Positions 1 through 7,940 of a stretch of 27,272 nucleotides of DNA are shown one piece after another. How positions within the stretch are numbered: position 1 is the first letter of the stretch; each line of letters starts with the position of its first letter. The notes under the pieces are model-generated. The model did not search any database. It saw only the letters and a program-made list of their open reading frames with translations, and was not told the origin of the DNA. The DNA is taken from positions 1 through 27,272 of the forward strand of contig CAYTNN010000037.1 of NCBI GenBank assembly GCA_964439135.1, in the 5' to 3' direction. This DNA is from JAFGPJ01 sp964439135. Its GTDB lineage: Bacteria; Planctomycetota; Phycisphaerae; Sedimentisphaerales; Anaerobacaceae. The position numbers and the translations under genes are program-made.

Positions 1-1
1 G

Positions 2-52
2 CTCGATGAGAAACTGGCCGAAATTACCGAACAGCTCGGCAAGCCCGTATGA
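2..52 (+). CDS. C-terminal end of an upstream gene (partial)
   Basis: An open frame enters from the left edge and ends at TGA 50-52, giving about 16 residues (LDEKLAEITEQLGKPV). The residues suggest the end of an amphipathic helix. The next gene starts 59 bases later on the same strand, so it may be the tail of the gene preceding the DUF1805 protein in one transcript. Too little is visible to name a family, and a chance open frame cannot be excluded. Confidence 0.4.
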   Translation, partial: LDEKLAEITEQLGKPV

Positions 53-111
53 TTGATTCGTTTTGAATGCAGATTCCCGTCCTTCCCGGGATGATAAAGG
101 AATAATTAATC

Positions 112-420
112 ATGGAAATTAACACGAAAACATATCAGACTCCAAACGGCCTCGTCGAAGGCGTGCAGACCAAATGGGCGGGATTTAATATCCTGCTGGT
201 GACCGGCTCGAAGGGTTTTTTAGCGTGCCCCGCGATAGACATCGACGCCTGTGAAGGATACGGCGTCGCCGCAGCGATAGTGGAAAGCACGCCGGACAAC
301 CCGATAGGAACGCTGGAGCGATTTGGCAACCGAAAGGTCACAAAAACAAACGCAAACGCCAAAACCCTCGGCATTGAAGAAGGGATGAACGTGACCGAAG
401 CCTTTGCGCTTATTGCGTAA
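112..420 (+). CDS. DUF1805 (YunC-like) protein
   Basis: A 102-residue protein that resembles the small DUF1805 family (Bacillus YunC type) over its whole length. Visible similarities are the LLVTGSKGFLACPAIDI stretch (about residues 28-44), the later alanine-rich helix with a VES segment, and the C-terminal LGIEEGMNVTEAF segment (about 86-98), which matches the family's usual ending. The family's biochemical role is unknown to me. The start is supported by AAGGA about 10 bases upstream. The next gene begins 17 bases after the stop, suggesting co-transcription with the Tat-signal isomerase-like protein. No membrane segment or signal peptide is seen, so it is probably cytoplasmic. Confidence 0.8.
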   Translation: MEINTKTYQTPNGLVEGVQTKWAGFNILLVTGSKGFLACPAIDIDACEGYGVAAAIVESTPDNPIGTLERFGNRKVTKTNANAKTLGIEEGMNVTEAFALIA

Positions 421-437
421 TTAAGCAGGAGATTATT

Positions 438-1409
438 ATGAAAGAAAACAGTCTTTCCCGCCGTCGATTTATTGCAGGCACCGGTGTTGCAATCGGTACC
501 GTCATGACCAACCGAAGCAAAGTCATCGCAGCCGGAGACCAGAGCAAAACCGGCCCCGGATCAAACGTGCCCTTTCGCTACTGTTTCAACACCAGCACGA
601 TTCGCGGACAAAAGCTGAGCCTGGAAAAGGAGATCGAAATTACCGCTCAGGCGGGCTATAACGCGATCGAGCCCTGGGTTGAGAAAATCCACGGTTACGT
701 CAGGGACGGCGGCAATCTAAAGGATATTCGCAGGAAAATCAGCGATTCGGGCCTGACCGTCGAGAGCGCCATTTCCTTTTTTCAATGGATTGTGGACGAC
801 GACGCCCAGCGTGCCAAAGGTCTCGAACAAGCCAGGCGGGACATGGATGTGCTGGCCCAAATTGGCGGCAAGCGCATCGCGGCCCCTCCGGCCGGCGCCA
901 CACGCGAGGCGGGACTCGACCTGATGAAGGCCGCCGAGCGTTATCGTGCGCTGCTGGAGCTGGGCGAACAGATAGGCGTTGTGCCGCAGGTTGAAGTATG
1001 GGGTTCCTCAAAGAATCTGCACCGATTAGGCCAATCGATGTTCGTGGTGATTGAAAGCGGCCACCCAAAAGCTTGCCTGCTGCCCGATGTCTATCATATC
1101 TACAAAGGCGGTTCGGATTTCAACGGCTTCAAACAATTAAGCGCCCACGCCATCCAGGTCTTTCACATGAATGACTATCCTGCCAATCCGCCGAGAGAGA
1201 CGATAAGCGACCGCGACCGTGTCTATCCAGGGGACGGCATAGCCCCGCTGACGCAAATCATCCAGGATCTGCACGCCAACGGCAGCCGGGCATTCCTGTC
1301 GCTGGAGTTGTTCAATCCAACCTATTGGAAGCAGGATCCGCTGGCGGTTGCGAAGACCGGTCTTGCGAAGATGAAGGATGCGGTAGGCAAGGCATTAGGT
1401 GCAAGCTAA
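438..1409 (+). CDS. Tat-exported sugar isomerase/epimerase-like TIM-barrel protein
   Basis: A 323-residue protein with a twin-arginine signal at the N terminus (SRRRFIAG at residues 7-14, then a short hydrophobic stretch), predicting folded export. The mature part looks like the xylose-isomerase-like/AP-endonuclease-2 TIM barrel family. Candidate metal-site segments are VPQVEVWG, LLPDVYHIYKG, FHMNDYP and SLELFN, in the expected order with acidic and His residues at strand ends. Members isomerise or epimerise sugars or hydroxypyruvate-like substrates, and the substrate here cannot be read from sequence. The start has AGGAG about 7 bases upstream (426-430). Tat-targeted members of this family are common in planctomycetes. 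Some are named hydroxypyruvate isomerase, a name I would not trust here. Confidence 0.85.
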   Translation: MKENSLSRRRFIAGTGVAIGTVMTNRSKVIAAGDQSKTGPGSNVPFRYCFNTSTIRGQKLSLEKEIEITAQAGYNAIEPWVEKIHGYVRDGGNLKDIRRKISDSGLTVESAISFFQWIVDDDAQRAKGLEQARRDMDVLAQIGGKRIAAPPAGATREAGLDLMKAAERYRALLELGEQIGVVPQVEVWGSSKNLHRLGQSMFVVIESGHPKACLLPDVYHIYKGGSDFNGFKQLSAHAIQVFHMNDYPANPPRETISDRDRVYPGDGIAPLTQIIQDLHANGSRAFLSLELFNPTYWKQDPLAVAKTGLAKMKDAVGKALGAS

Positions 1410-1491
1410 AACCGGAATTTCCGCTACATCTTTACACGAATCGAGCTAAAGTCACGACACCGGGCTCAATTGCGGTAGAAGAGAGGAAAAC

Positions 1492-2283
1492 ATGAAAATC
1501 AAAACGTATTATCTCATTTTGGCTGTCGCCGCCGTGAGTTTCTGCGCTGCGGTTCCGTGCCAGGCAGAGCAATCTCCGTCCGGCGATAAACCTTTGTCAA
1601 TCAACCAGCCCCATCCGGCTTTCGCCGGGATTGATAAATTAAATGTCGTTGTGTTCCGATATGGCGCAAAACAGGACAAAGATAAGCCGTTTTGGGAGCA
1701 GCTCGAAGCAAATGTAAAAGAAAAGTTACGCCGGACCGGAATAAAATTAGACACGCCCACAGCAGATAATATTTTAACTATCCCTGAGTTGAGGATTTAT
1801 GTCAGCACGCTCAGCCTCGAAGATTCGCGGCAGTTCGTATTCCACATTCGGACGGCTCTGGCAAGGGCTGTTTGCCTGAAAGGCAAGCAAAATCCGGTTT
1901 TCAAGGCCGACAACTGGAAGTCGGCCCCGGTAATGCAGGTCGTAGCGACGGAAAACATGCCTGCTAAAATCACTGATTTGGTGCTTGAGCAGGTCGAAGG
2001 CTTTATCAACATATACAAAGCATCAAAACCGACCGGCACAAAAACATCGGATGCCGGTATTAATGAAACCGGTTTGTCAAAAATCCCGGAGAAACAAGAC
2101 GAAACAGATGTGAATTCAGCGATAAGCGAACACAAATATATCGCGTCTAAAAGCAGTAATATTTTCCACAAGCCGGAATGTCGCTGGGCTCAGAACATCT
2201 CGCAGGAAAACCTCGTAACCTATAAGAGCAAAGACGAAGCAATAAAGGCAGGGAAAAGACCCTGCAAAACATGCAATCCATAA
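1492..2283 (+). CDS. Secreted protein with a C-terminal Cys/His metal-binding motif
   Basis: A 263-residue protein I do not recognise as a whole. Residues 1-25 form a Sec signal peptide (KTYYLILAVAAVSFCAA, likely cleaved after CQA). Residues about 40-178 are a mixed alpha/beta region without a motif I can name. Residues about 180-213 are a low-complexity polar linker. Residues 215-263 form a compact module with H226, C230, C258 and C261 (FHKPEC ... RPCKTC), resembling the Ada-type metal-binding module often found at the C terminus of exported bacterial proteins next to nucleases or unknown domains. Zn binding is inferred. The start has GAGAGGA upstream. The gene stands 82 bases after the previous stop, so it may have its own promoter. 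Confidence 0.7.
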   Translation: MKIKTYYLILAVAAVSFCAAVPCQAEQSPSGDKPLSINQPHPAFAGIDKLNVVVFRYGAKQDKDKPFWEQLEANVKEKLRRTGIKLDTPTADNILTIPELRIYVSTLSLEDSRQFVFHIRTALARAVCLKGKQNPVFKADNWKSAPVMQVVATENMPAKITDLVLEQVEGFINIYKASKPTGTKTSDAGINETGLSKIPEKQDETDVNSAISEHKYIASKSSNIFHKPECRWAQNISQENLVTYKSKDEAIKAGKRPCKTCNP

Positions 2284-2328
2284 GGACCGATTCCTTCCCG
2301 GGCAATAAAACCGGCGGAGAACTTTCGT

Positions 2329-3045
2329 ATGAGACTTCAATTTATTTTATGTAAAGTTATGCAGAAAGAGGCATATTTTTGTGCCTCCCGCTCGAAGAAC
2401 GTTATTGATGTAGTATTGATGCCGCAGGGCCTGCACGATGAGCCCGACAAGCTTCGCGAAGAAGTACAGAAAGCTCTGAATAATACCCACGACATTCAGG
2501 GACGCCCTTACGATGCCTCGCTGCTCGGCTATGGCCTTTGCAGCAACGGAATTGTGGGCTTATCGGCGAAAATTCCGATTGTTGTACCGCGGGGCCATGA
2601 CTGCGTTACGCTCCTGCTTGGTTCGAAGGACAAATATCAGGAATATTTCGACTCCCACCGCGGCGTTTACTGGTACAGCGCCGGCTGGATCGAATCCGGT
2701 AAGCAGCCCGGCAAAGAACGCTATGAACAAACGCTCAGGGAATATCAGGAAAAATACGGTGACGATAACGCTCAATATCTAATGGAAACCGAACAAGGGT
2801 GGATGAAGCAGTACAATTGGGCAACGTATATCGACTGGGGTTTTGCCAACTCAAATGAATGCAGGGATTATACAAAACGCTGTGCCGAATATCTCAAATG
2901 GAACTACGACGAGCTAAAGGGCGACCCGGTTCTTATGCAGAAGTTCGTAGACGGCGCCTGGGACGATAGCGAGTTTTTAGTCGTCAAGCCCGGCCGGAAG
3001 ATTAAGGAAAACCTGACCGAAAAGGGCATAATTAAAGCCGAGTAG
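2329..3045 (+). CDS. DUF1638 domain protein
   Basis: A 238-residue protein matching DUF1638. The N terminus has a C8 in FILCKVMQKE, then VVLMPQGLHDEP, the highly characteristic LLGYGLCSNGIVGL segment (about residues 64-77), PIVVPRGHDCVTLLLGS and a GVYWYSAGWIE segment. The conserved Cys and His residues in those segments suggest a metal or cofactor site. The family is frequent in anaerobes and methanogens, often near corrinoid methyltransferases, but its function is not established. SD-like CGGAGA lies 8 bases before the start. mntP begins 25 bases after the stop with no good ribosome site of its own, so the two are probably translated from one message. Confidence 0.8.
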   Translation: MRLQFILCKVMQKEAYFCASRSKNVIDVVLMPQGLHDEPDKLREEVQKALNNTHDIQGRPYDASLLGYGLCSNGIVGLSAKIPIVVPRGHDCVTLLLGSKDKYQEYFDSHRGVYWYSAGWIESGKQPGKERYEQTLREYQEKYGDDNAQYLMETEQGWMKQYNWATYIDWGFANSNECRDYTKRCAEYLKWNYDELKGDPVLMQKFVDGAWDDSEFLVVKPGRKIKENLTEKGIIKAE

Positions 3046-3070
3046 ATACAGGCCCGCTTTAAGTCATTTT

Positions 3071-3631
3071 ATGGAATTAATGACAATCATAGTCATAGCT
3101 GTCGGGCTGGCAATGGATGCTTTTGTGGTCTCAATCGTCAGCGGGGGTACCTACAGGCAGCTTCACGTAAAGCACGCTCTGCGAATGGCACTTTTTTTCG
3201 GTGCCTTCCAGGCTTTTATGCCGTTGATAGGTTCCCTGGCGGGGCTGAGCTTAAAGGATTACATACAAGATTATGACCATTGGGTCGCCTTCGCTCTTTT
3301 AGCGGCGGTCGGCGGCAAAATGATTTACGAGTCGTTTAAAATCAAATCCGCCGAAGAAAATCCCGATCCGTCGAATATTTTTGTTTTGCTGGTTTTGTCC
3401 GTTGCTACCAGTATCGACGCTTTGGCGATCGGCATTACACTTTCACTTATCACGAGTTCTGTCGCCCTGGCGGTAATAATCATAGGTCTGATAACATTCG
3501 CATTATCCTATATTGGAGTTCTGATCGGCAAGAGATTCGGGCATTTTTTCGAGAACAGAATCGAAGCTCTCGGAGGGCTGGTTCTTATAGGTATCGGCGT
3601 AAAAATATTGTGCGAGCATTTACTTTTTTGA
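3071..3631 (+). CDS. mntP: Manganese efflux pump MntP
   Basis: A 186-residue, six-helix membrane protein of the MntP (YebN) family, near the normal length of about 185-190. Two repeated halves are visible: VGLAMDAFVVSI (about residues 12-23) and VATSIDALAIGITL (about 111-124), each with the membrane Asp thought to handle Mn(II), followed by glycine-rich helices. It exports manganese across the inner membrane. The gap upstream is only 25 bases, with no clear Shine-Dalgarno and no room for a yybP-ykoY riboswitch, so expression probably depends on the DUF1638 gene in front. Manganese homeostasis may matter for Mn-using sugar isomerases and dehydratases nearby, which is inference. Confidence 0.9.
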   Translation: MELMTIIVIAVGLAMDAFVVSIVSGGTYRQLHVKHALRMALFFGAFQAFMPLIGSLAGLSLKDYIQDYDHWVAFALLAAVGGKMIYESFKIKSAEENPDPSNIFVLLVLSVATSIDALAIGITLSLITSSVALAVIIIGLITFALSYIGVLIGKRFGHFFENRIEALGGLVLIGIGVKILCEHLLF

Positions 3632-3638
3632 GCTATGC

Positions 3639-3666
3639 TTGCAGTCCTGTGAAAAAATATTATAAT
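3639..3666 (+). promoter_or_regulatory. Candidate promoter for the DUF362 gene
   Basis: TATAAT at 3661-3666 with TTGCAG at 3639-3644, spacer 16. It lies in the 106-base gap after mntP and about 70 bases before the DUF362 start. The -10 is perfect and the -35 keeps only TTG, so support is moderate. Confidence 0.35.
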
Positions 3667-3737
3667 TTGTATGTTTCAAACCAAACTGAATAGTCGTAAA
3701 ATGGAAGGTTGATCTGTTTGCTCGCAAGGGATGTTGT

Positions 3738-4814
3738 ATGGGTTCTAAAGTATATATTATAAAAGCTTCTGTTGATGACGGCCCGAAAGTAATTTCTGAA
3801 AAGGCCCGCAGGCTGTTTAAGGCCGGCGGCTTTGCAGAATGTTTTAACGAAAATGATTTCACCGCTGTCAAGGTCCACGTCGGTGAAGACGGCAACAACA
3901 CGTACGTAAAAGCTCCGTATATCAAGGGATTGGTGGATGAGCTGATCGAATTGAATACAAAACCGTTTGTGACCGACACTACAACGTTATACGTCGGCCG
4001 AAGGCATAATGCAATCGACCATACGATTTTGGCTACAGAGCACGGTTTTAGTCTGGACGGATTAGGAATACCGTTTATCGTGCCGGACGGATTGTCCGGG
4101 ACGGCCGAGACTGTTGTGAAAATCAACGGCCTGATTAACAAAGAGGTCTTTATAGCGTACGATATTACAAGAAGCCAGTCGATTCTCTCGGTGGCCCATG
4201 TTACAGGCCACGTCGCCGCGGGACTCGGAGCTACGCTCAAAACGCTGGGAATGGGCTGCGCGAGTAAAAAAGGTAAAATGACTCAGCACGCCGCCCTGAC
4301 GCTGAATATCAGCAACGACTGCACTCGGTGCGGCGTATGTTACGATCATTGCCCGGCTGATGCGATTACACTTGACGATGTCAAGGCACACATCGACCAG
4401 GACAAATGCATCGGCTGCGCCGAATGTATGGCGCTCTGCAGATTCGGTGCCATAACGTGCAACTGGGGCCAGGAAACGGAAGTTTTGCAGAAAAGTATCG
4501 CCGAGCACGCTTTGGGAGCACTGAAAGGCAAAGAGAAAAAAGCAACATTTTTTAATTTTTTATTGTCAATCACCAAAGATTGTGATTGTTTTGATACACC
4601 AAATATGCGTAAAATAGTCGAAGATATCGGCATAATCGCTTCGACCGACCCTGTGGCCGTTGATAAAGCGGCACTGGATCTGGTGGAAAACAAAAGTGAA
4701 AAAAAACTGGCTGAATTGCTGGGCAATGTTAAACTTGACACAAGTTGCCAGATCGCACACGGCGAAAGTATCGGGCTCGGAAGTAGTAATTACGAGTTAA
4801 TAGAGATTGATTAA
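3738..4814 (+). CDS. DUF362 protein with 2x[4Fe-4S] ferredoxin domain
   Basis: A 358-residue iron-sulfur protein. Residues about 1-175 and 265-350 form the DUF362 fold. Residues 190-240 insert a bacterial-type ferredoxin with two CxxCxxCxxxC/P clusters: C195, C198, C201, C205 (CTRCGVCYDHCP) and C224, C227, C230, C234 (CIGCAECMALC). Family members occur in anaerobes and are assumed to move electrons, but no specific reaction is established. Start choice: AAGGGA at 3726-3731 precedes ATG 3738 by 6 bases, whereas another ATG at 3731 is out of frame. The S24 regulator starts 28 bases after its stop and may be co-transcribed. Confidence 0.85.
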   Translation: MGSKVYIIKASVDDGPKVISEKARRLFKAGGFAECFNENDFTAVKVHVGEDGNNTYVKAPYIKGLVDELIELNTKPFVTDTTTLYVGRRHNAIDHTILATEHGFSLDGLGIPFIVPDGLSGTAETVVKINGLINKEVFIAYDITRSQSILSVAHVTGHVAAGLGATLKTLGMGCASKKGKMTQHAALTLNISNDCTRCGVCYDHCPADAITLDDVKAHIDQDKCIGCAECMALCRFGAITCNWGQETEVLQKSIAEHALGALKGKEKKATFFNFLLSITKDCDCFDTPNMRKIVEDIGIIASTDPVAVDKAALDLVENKSEKKLAELLGNVKLDTSCQIAHGESIGLGSSNYELIEID

Positions 4815-4842
4815 CAAATTAATAAATGATTGAGGATTCGAC

Positions 4843-5619
4843 ATGGCTCTTGGGCAAATAATTAGAGAAAGACGTGAACAGATGAAGCTGACGCTGGACG
4901 AGGTCAGCAATCGCATCGGGTTTTCAAAACCGTATCTATCCACAATTGAGACCAGTAAAGTCAAAAATCCGCCGAGCGATGACTTACTGAACAAGCTCGA
5001 AGAGGTACTTGAATTTGAGCCGGGCCTGCTGCTGCACATTGCTCATCTCGAAAGGATGCCTTCGGATATTCGCCAGAAATATGAAACCGCTGAGGCGGAG
5101 GTTCAGAAATGGCGGCAGATTGTCAAGAACGTAATTGACAAGGAAGTCAGCCCGAATAAGCTCGGCAAGCTTGTTTCCAAGAAAAAGTTAAGAATGAAGC
5201 AAGACAGGGTTCCTTTGTCGGCAGGCCGATTGGTCCCGGTGATCAACAAGGTCTCGGCCGGCTATCCGAGAGATTTTAACGACCTGGACTATCCCGTGGG
5301 CATAGCCGACGACTATATCCGCTGTCCGGACGTACACGATCCGAACGCCTTTGCAGTTCGCGTGGTCGGCGACTCGATGGAGCCGAAATTTAGCGAAGGA
5401 GATATCGTGATTTTCTCGCCCGCGACGGAAGTTAAAAGCGGCGATGACTGCTTTATCCGTTTCACGATGCCGCACGAGACCACTTTCAAGAGGGCTTTCT
5501 TCGAGTCGAAAGACAAAGTGCGACTCCAGCCGAGAAACGATAAATATGCTCCCTCAATCGTTGAAGGCAAGCGCATCAACGGCATCTACCGTGCCATAAT
5601 TAAGCACGAAATACTGTAG
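4843..5619 (+). CDS. LexA-like HTH/S24 peptidase transcriptional regulator
   Basis: A 258-residue regulator. Residues 3-60 are a Cro/cI-type helix-turn-helix (IIRERREQMKLTLDEV then IGFSKPYLSTIE). Residues 80-120 are a charged linker. Residues 128-258 are an S24 peptidase fold with Ser178 in VVGDSMEP and Lys216 in TTFKRAFF as the expected Ser-Lys dyad. An Ala139-Gly140 pair just before the peptidase domain sits where LexA and cI-type repressors cleave themselves. It probably represses genes until DNA damage or another signal triggers autocleavage. It has the XRE fold rather than the winged helix of classical LexA, so calling it lexA would be unsafe. GAGGA lies 7-8 bases before the start. Confidence 0.85.
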   Translation: MALGQIIRERREQMKLTLDEVSNRIGFSKPYLSTIETSKVKNPPSDDLLNKLEEVLEFEPGLLLHIAHLERMPSDIRQKYETAEAEVQKWRQIVKNVIDKEVSPNKLGKLVSKKKLRMKQDRVPLSAGRLVPVINKVSAGYPRDFNDLDYPVGIADDYIRCPDVHDPNAFAVRVVGDSMEPKFSEGDIVIFSPATEVKSGDDCFIRFTMPHETTFKRAFFESKDKVRLQPRNDKYAPSIVEGKRINGIYRAIIKHEIL

Positions 5620-5663
5620 ATAAGCAAAACTCGGGCGGCTATTACATTCAATTGACATCGGAT

Positions 5664-5710
5664 CCGGCGACGGTTGAAAGTTATACAAAGACTTTCGAAT
5701 CGCCGGCTTT
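5664..5710. terminator. Stem-loop between convergent genes, possible bidirectional terminator
   Basis: Outer arms CCGGCGA (5664-5670) and TCGCCGG (5700-5706) pair perfectly. Inner arms GAAAGT (5676-5681) and ACTTTC (5691-5696) extend the stem across small bulges. It sits in the 111-base gap between the S24 regulator (+) and the hydrolase gene (-), where a shared terminator is expected. Only a short T run follows, so intrinsic termination is plausible rather than certain. Confidence 0.45.
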
Positions 5711-5730
5711 AGCGGGGATGATATCCGGCT

Positions 5731-7884
5731 TTATTCTACAATAAACCAGGTAACGCTTCCCGGGGCTATATCGACCGGGATCTCGACATTATATTTCCGG
5801 TCAAGCTCGTACTTTCTGCTTTTGCCCCGCTGCTGGCGGATATTTGCCGTTTTGGTCAGTCCCGTATAGTACAGCGGAAGTTTCAACTGTTTTTTAACCG
5901 TTCGGCCCAGGGGATTATAGACCATTGCCATGCCCTTGTGCTTCAGTTGCGGATTGATGTGTAAAATACAGTCTATATCGCGTCCATCAGGCCGGCGCAC
6001 GTGAATGATATCCGAATCGAGTATGTCGCGATACTCCTTGTAAAAGTCCACCCACTTCTTAACCATCGCTTTTGTCCGGTCGGTGTCGTATAAACGCGGC
6101 CCGCGATAGCAAGCCTGGACGCCCGAGCCGAAGTTCTGCGCAAGATGCGCACCGTAAGCGTCGAGATGCTCGGACAGCGGTTCGAGCGTAGCGGCTGCTC
6201 CACCCCCATGATACTGGACCAGCGGGACGAACATCCAACCCATGCTCGGCGTTTTCTTCCAGGTGCCGTCGAAAATGTTCTGCCGGCCAAGAATAATCTG
6301 CCTATCGCGTGGCAGCGACCAGTTGACCTCACGGTAGCCCATAGCACTTTTGTTCGAGCCGTTTAGAAAATACCAGTCCGGGACATTCAGATATACCCCC
6401 CTGCCTCGACACCATTTGTAGAAATTAGTAATTTTTTTCCACTGCTTCCACTGCGAATCATTGAGGCCTTGATGGCCCGGATGGCTGGTCGAGGCGCACA
6501 TGTCGCCGGGATAAGAACCATCATGTTCGAGCAGGTCCAGGCCGGTCTGCTCGATAAAAGTTGTTATGTGCTCGAAATAGTCGTTGCCCCACCGGCTGCA
6601 CAGGCATGGCGAGTTGCCGAAAATCGCCCCGCCGGTTTTGCCCGTTTCCGGATTAATAACATCATGCTCGTCGCTTATCCTTCGGCTGGCCAAGAGCGAA
6701 TAGCCGCCAATCTCGATATTTTTGCCGTGGGCGTAATCTACCAATTCCTTAATCTGTGCCATATAATCCGGCTCGACATTTTCCATATTAAAACCGCTGC
6801 CGAAGGTCATTATGACCATCTCGAATCCGACCTCGGCACACTGATCGATTGCCAGGCGGACCGATTTCGGATCAGCGTTACGGACATGCATGATAATTGG
6901 ATTTTCCGTGCTCCACGGCGCGATGGTACGGTACATCCGCCGCAGCGACAAGCCCTTGCGTTCCCGCTCAGTGCTGTCGTAGATCAGCTCATATGTCCGA
7001 AAAGATTCGAAAGTTCCGCCCTGCTCAATCATTATATCGGGTCCGATGGGCGGCCGGACCTCCAGCATTGCCGGCGTCTTCCGCTTATAGTTGACCTGCG
7101 TGCTGTACTGCGGATCGGCAACCCAATACGCCGTTTCGTTGGCATTTCTCGAATCGTCCCCATGAAATTCGTAATCGCTCTCGATGTGAAGATTCGGATA
7201 CTCCCATTGATTGGGCTCTTCCACCAGGGACTCATACTCCACCGCTGCCAGAATCTCGCTGGTAAAGGTGTTGAGCCTGACCGGTTTGTCGCTGCCGTTG
7301 TGTATGGTCAGCCGTTTTGCCAGCAGCGGAATGCCCTGGTACATTTCATACTGGACGGACAGCGTCAATCCTTTGAGCTTATTGCTCGGCGGGACGAAAT
7401 TCATCGTCAGTGATTTTCCGGCCGGCGGCCAGGCCGACTGGGACGAATAACGCTTTCGATTCCAGCTAAAACGTTCCTTAATATCGCCGAGTTCAAAGTC
7501 ACTGAACGCAAAGGCATCGGGATTAGCGCTCAAAGAATCAATCGTCCCAGCCTGCAGATATGCGTATTCAACCTGGCCCTGCAAGCCTCCGACTTCATAC
7601 TTTTGCCCATCAAGCTCGACTATCGCTTCGGGTTTAATGCCCCGGATGATGGATTCTCCGGTCATCAGGTTATCATAAGCGACGGTGGCTGCATTCGGCC
7701 TGAGGTGAAACGTTCGGCTGATAAGAGAGTTGCCCAGAACAATTTCCCTGCCCTCGAAGCGTTTTTCGATTTTGACCGGCTCTTTGATCTGTCTGACCAG
7801 CCAGTCTGCACCGATTGCATCGCCCGATGCCATAAGCACAACGAATATAGTCGTTATCATTACTAATATTGGTTGTTTTGTCAT
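5731..7884 (-). CDS. Secreted alpha-galactosidase-like glycoside hydrolase (clan GH-D/GH36-like)
   Basis: A 717-residue exported protein. Residues 1-26 are a Sec signal peptide (ILVMITTIFVVLMAS, cleavage near AIGA-DW). Residues about 40-310 look like the beta-sandwich that precedes the catalytic barrel in GH36-type enzymes. Residues about 320-610 look like the TIM barrel, with a possible nucleophile Asp455 in GLDLLEHDGSYPG, where GH36/GH27 enzymes carry theirs. Residues about 625-717 are a C-terminal beta domain. It probably trims alpha-linked sugars outside the cytoplasm. The substrate is uncertain, and a related but distinct family is possible. ATG 7884 was chosen because the signal peptide begins there. 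The frame stays open upstream to 8025, but that part overlaps comF and is not hydrophobic. comF ends 56 bases upstream on the same strand. Confidence 0.75.
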   Translation of the reverse strand: MTKQPILVMITTIFVVLMASGDAIGADWLVRQIKEPVKIEKRFEGREIVLGNSLISRTFHLRPNAATVAYDNLMTGESIIRGIKPEAIVELDGQKYEVGGLQGQVEYAYLQAGTIDSLSANPDAFAFSDFELGDIKERFSWNRKRYSSQSAWPPAGKSLTMNFVPPSNKLKGLTLSVQYEMYQGIPLLAKRLTIHNGSDKPVRLNTFTSEILAAVEYESLVEEPNQWEYPNLHIESDYEFHGDDSRNANETAYWVADPQYSTQVNYKRKTPAMLEVRPPIGPDIMIEQGGTFESFRTYELIYDSTERERKGLSLRRMYRTIAPWSTENPIIMHVRNADPKSVRLAIDQCAEVGFEMVIMTFGSGFNMENVEPDYMAQIKELVDYAHGKNIEIGGYSLLASRRISDEHDVINPETGKTGGAIFGNSPCLCSRWGNDYFEHITTFIEQTGLDLLEHDGSYPGDMCASTSHPGHQGLNDSQWKQWKKITNFYKWCRGRGVYLNVPDWYFLNGSNKSAMGYREVNWSLPRDRQIILGRQNIFDGTWKKTPSMGWMFVPLVQYHGGGAAATLEPLSEHLDAYGAHLAQNFGSGVQACYRGPRLYDTDRTKAMVKKWVDFYKEYRDILDSDIIHVRRPDGRDIDCILHINPQLKHKGMAMVYNPLGRTVKKQLKLPLYYTGLTKTANIRQQRGKSRKYELDRKYNVEIPVDIAPGSVTWFIVE

Positions 7885-7940
7885 AATCACAAGTCTGCTA
7901 TTGTTTTGATTTCTCAAGATATCGTTCCCCTGGAAGTTTA

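Noticed and set aside
3046..3070. A yybP-ykoY manganese riboswitch before mntP.
   Set aside because: The gap is only 25 bases, too short for the element.
4843..5619. Assignment as lexA itself.
   Set aside because: The DNA-binding part is a cI/XRE helix-turn-helix rather than the LexA winged helix, so only the S24 cleavage mechanism is shared.
6469..7413. A 314-codon open frame on the + strand opposite the glycoside hydrolase gene.
   Set aside because: It lies entirely antisense to a gene with a signal peptide and family-like segments, and its translation shows no recognisable domain or ribosome site.
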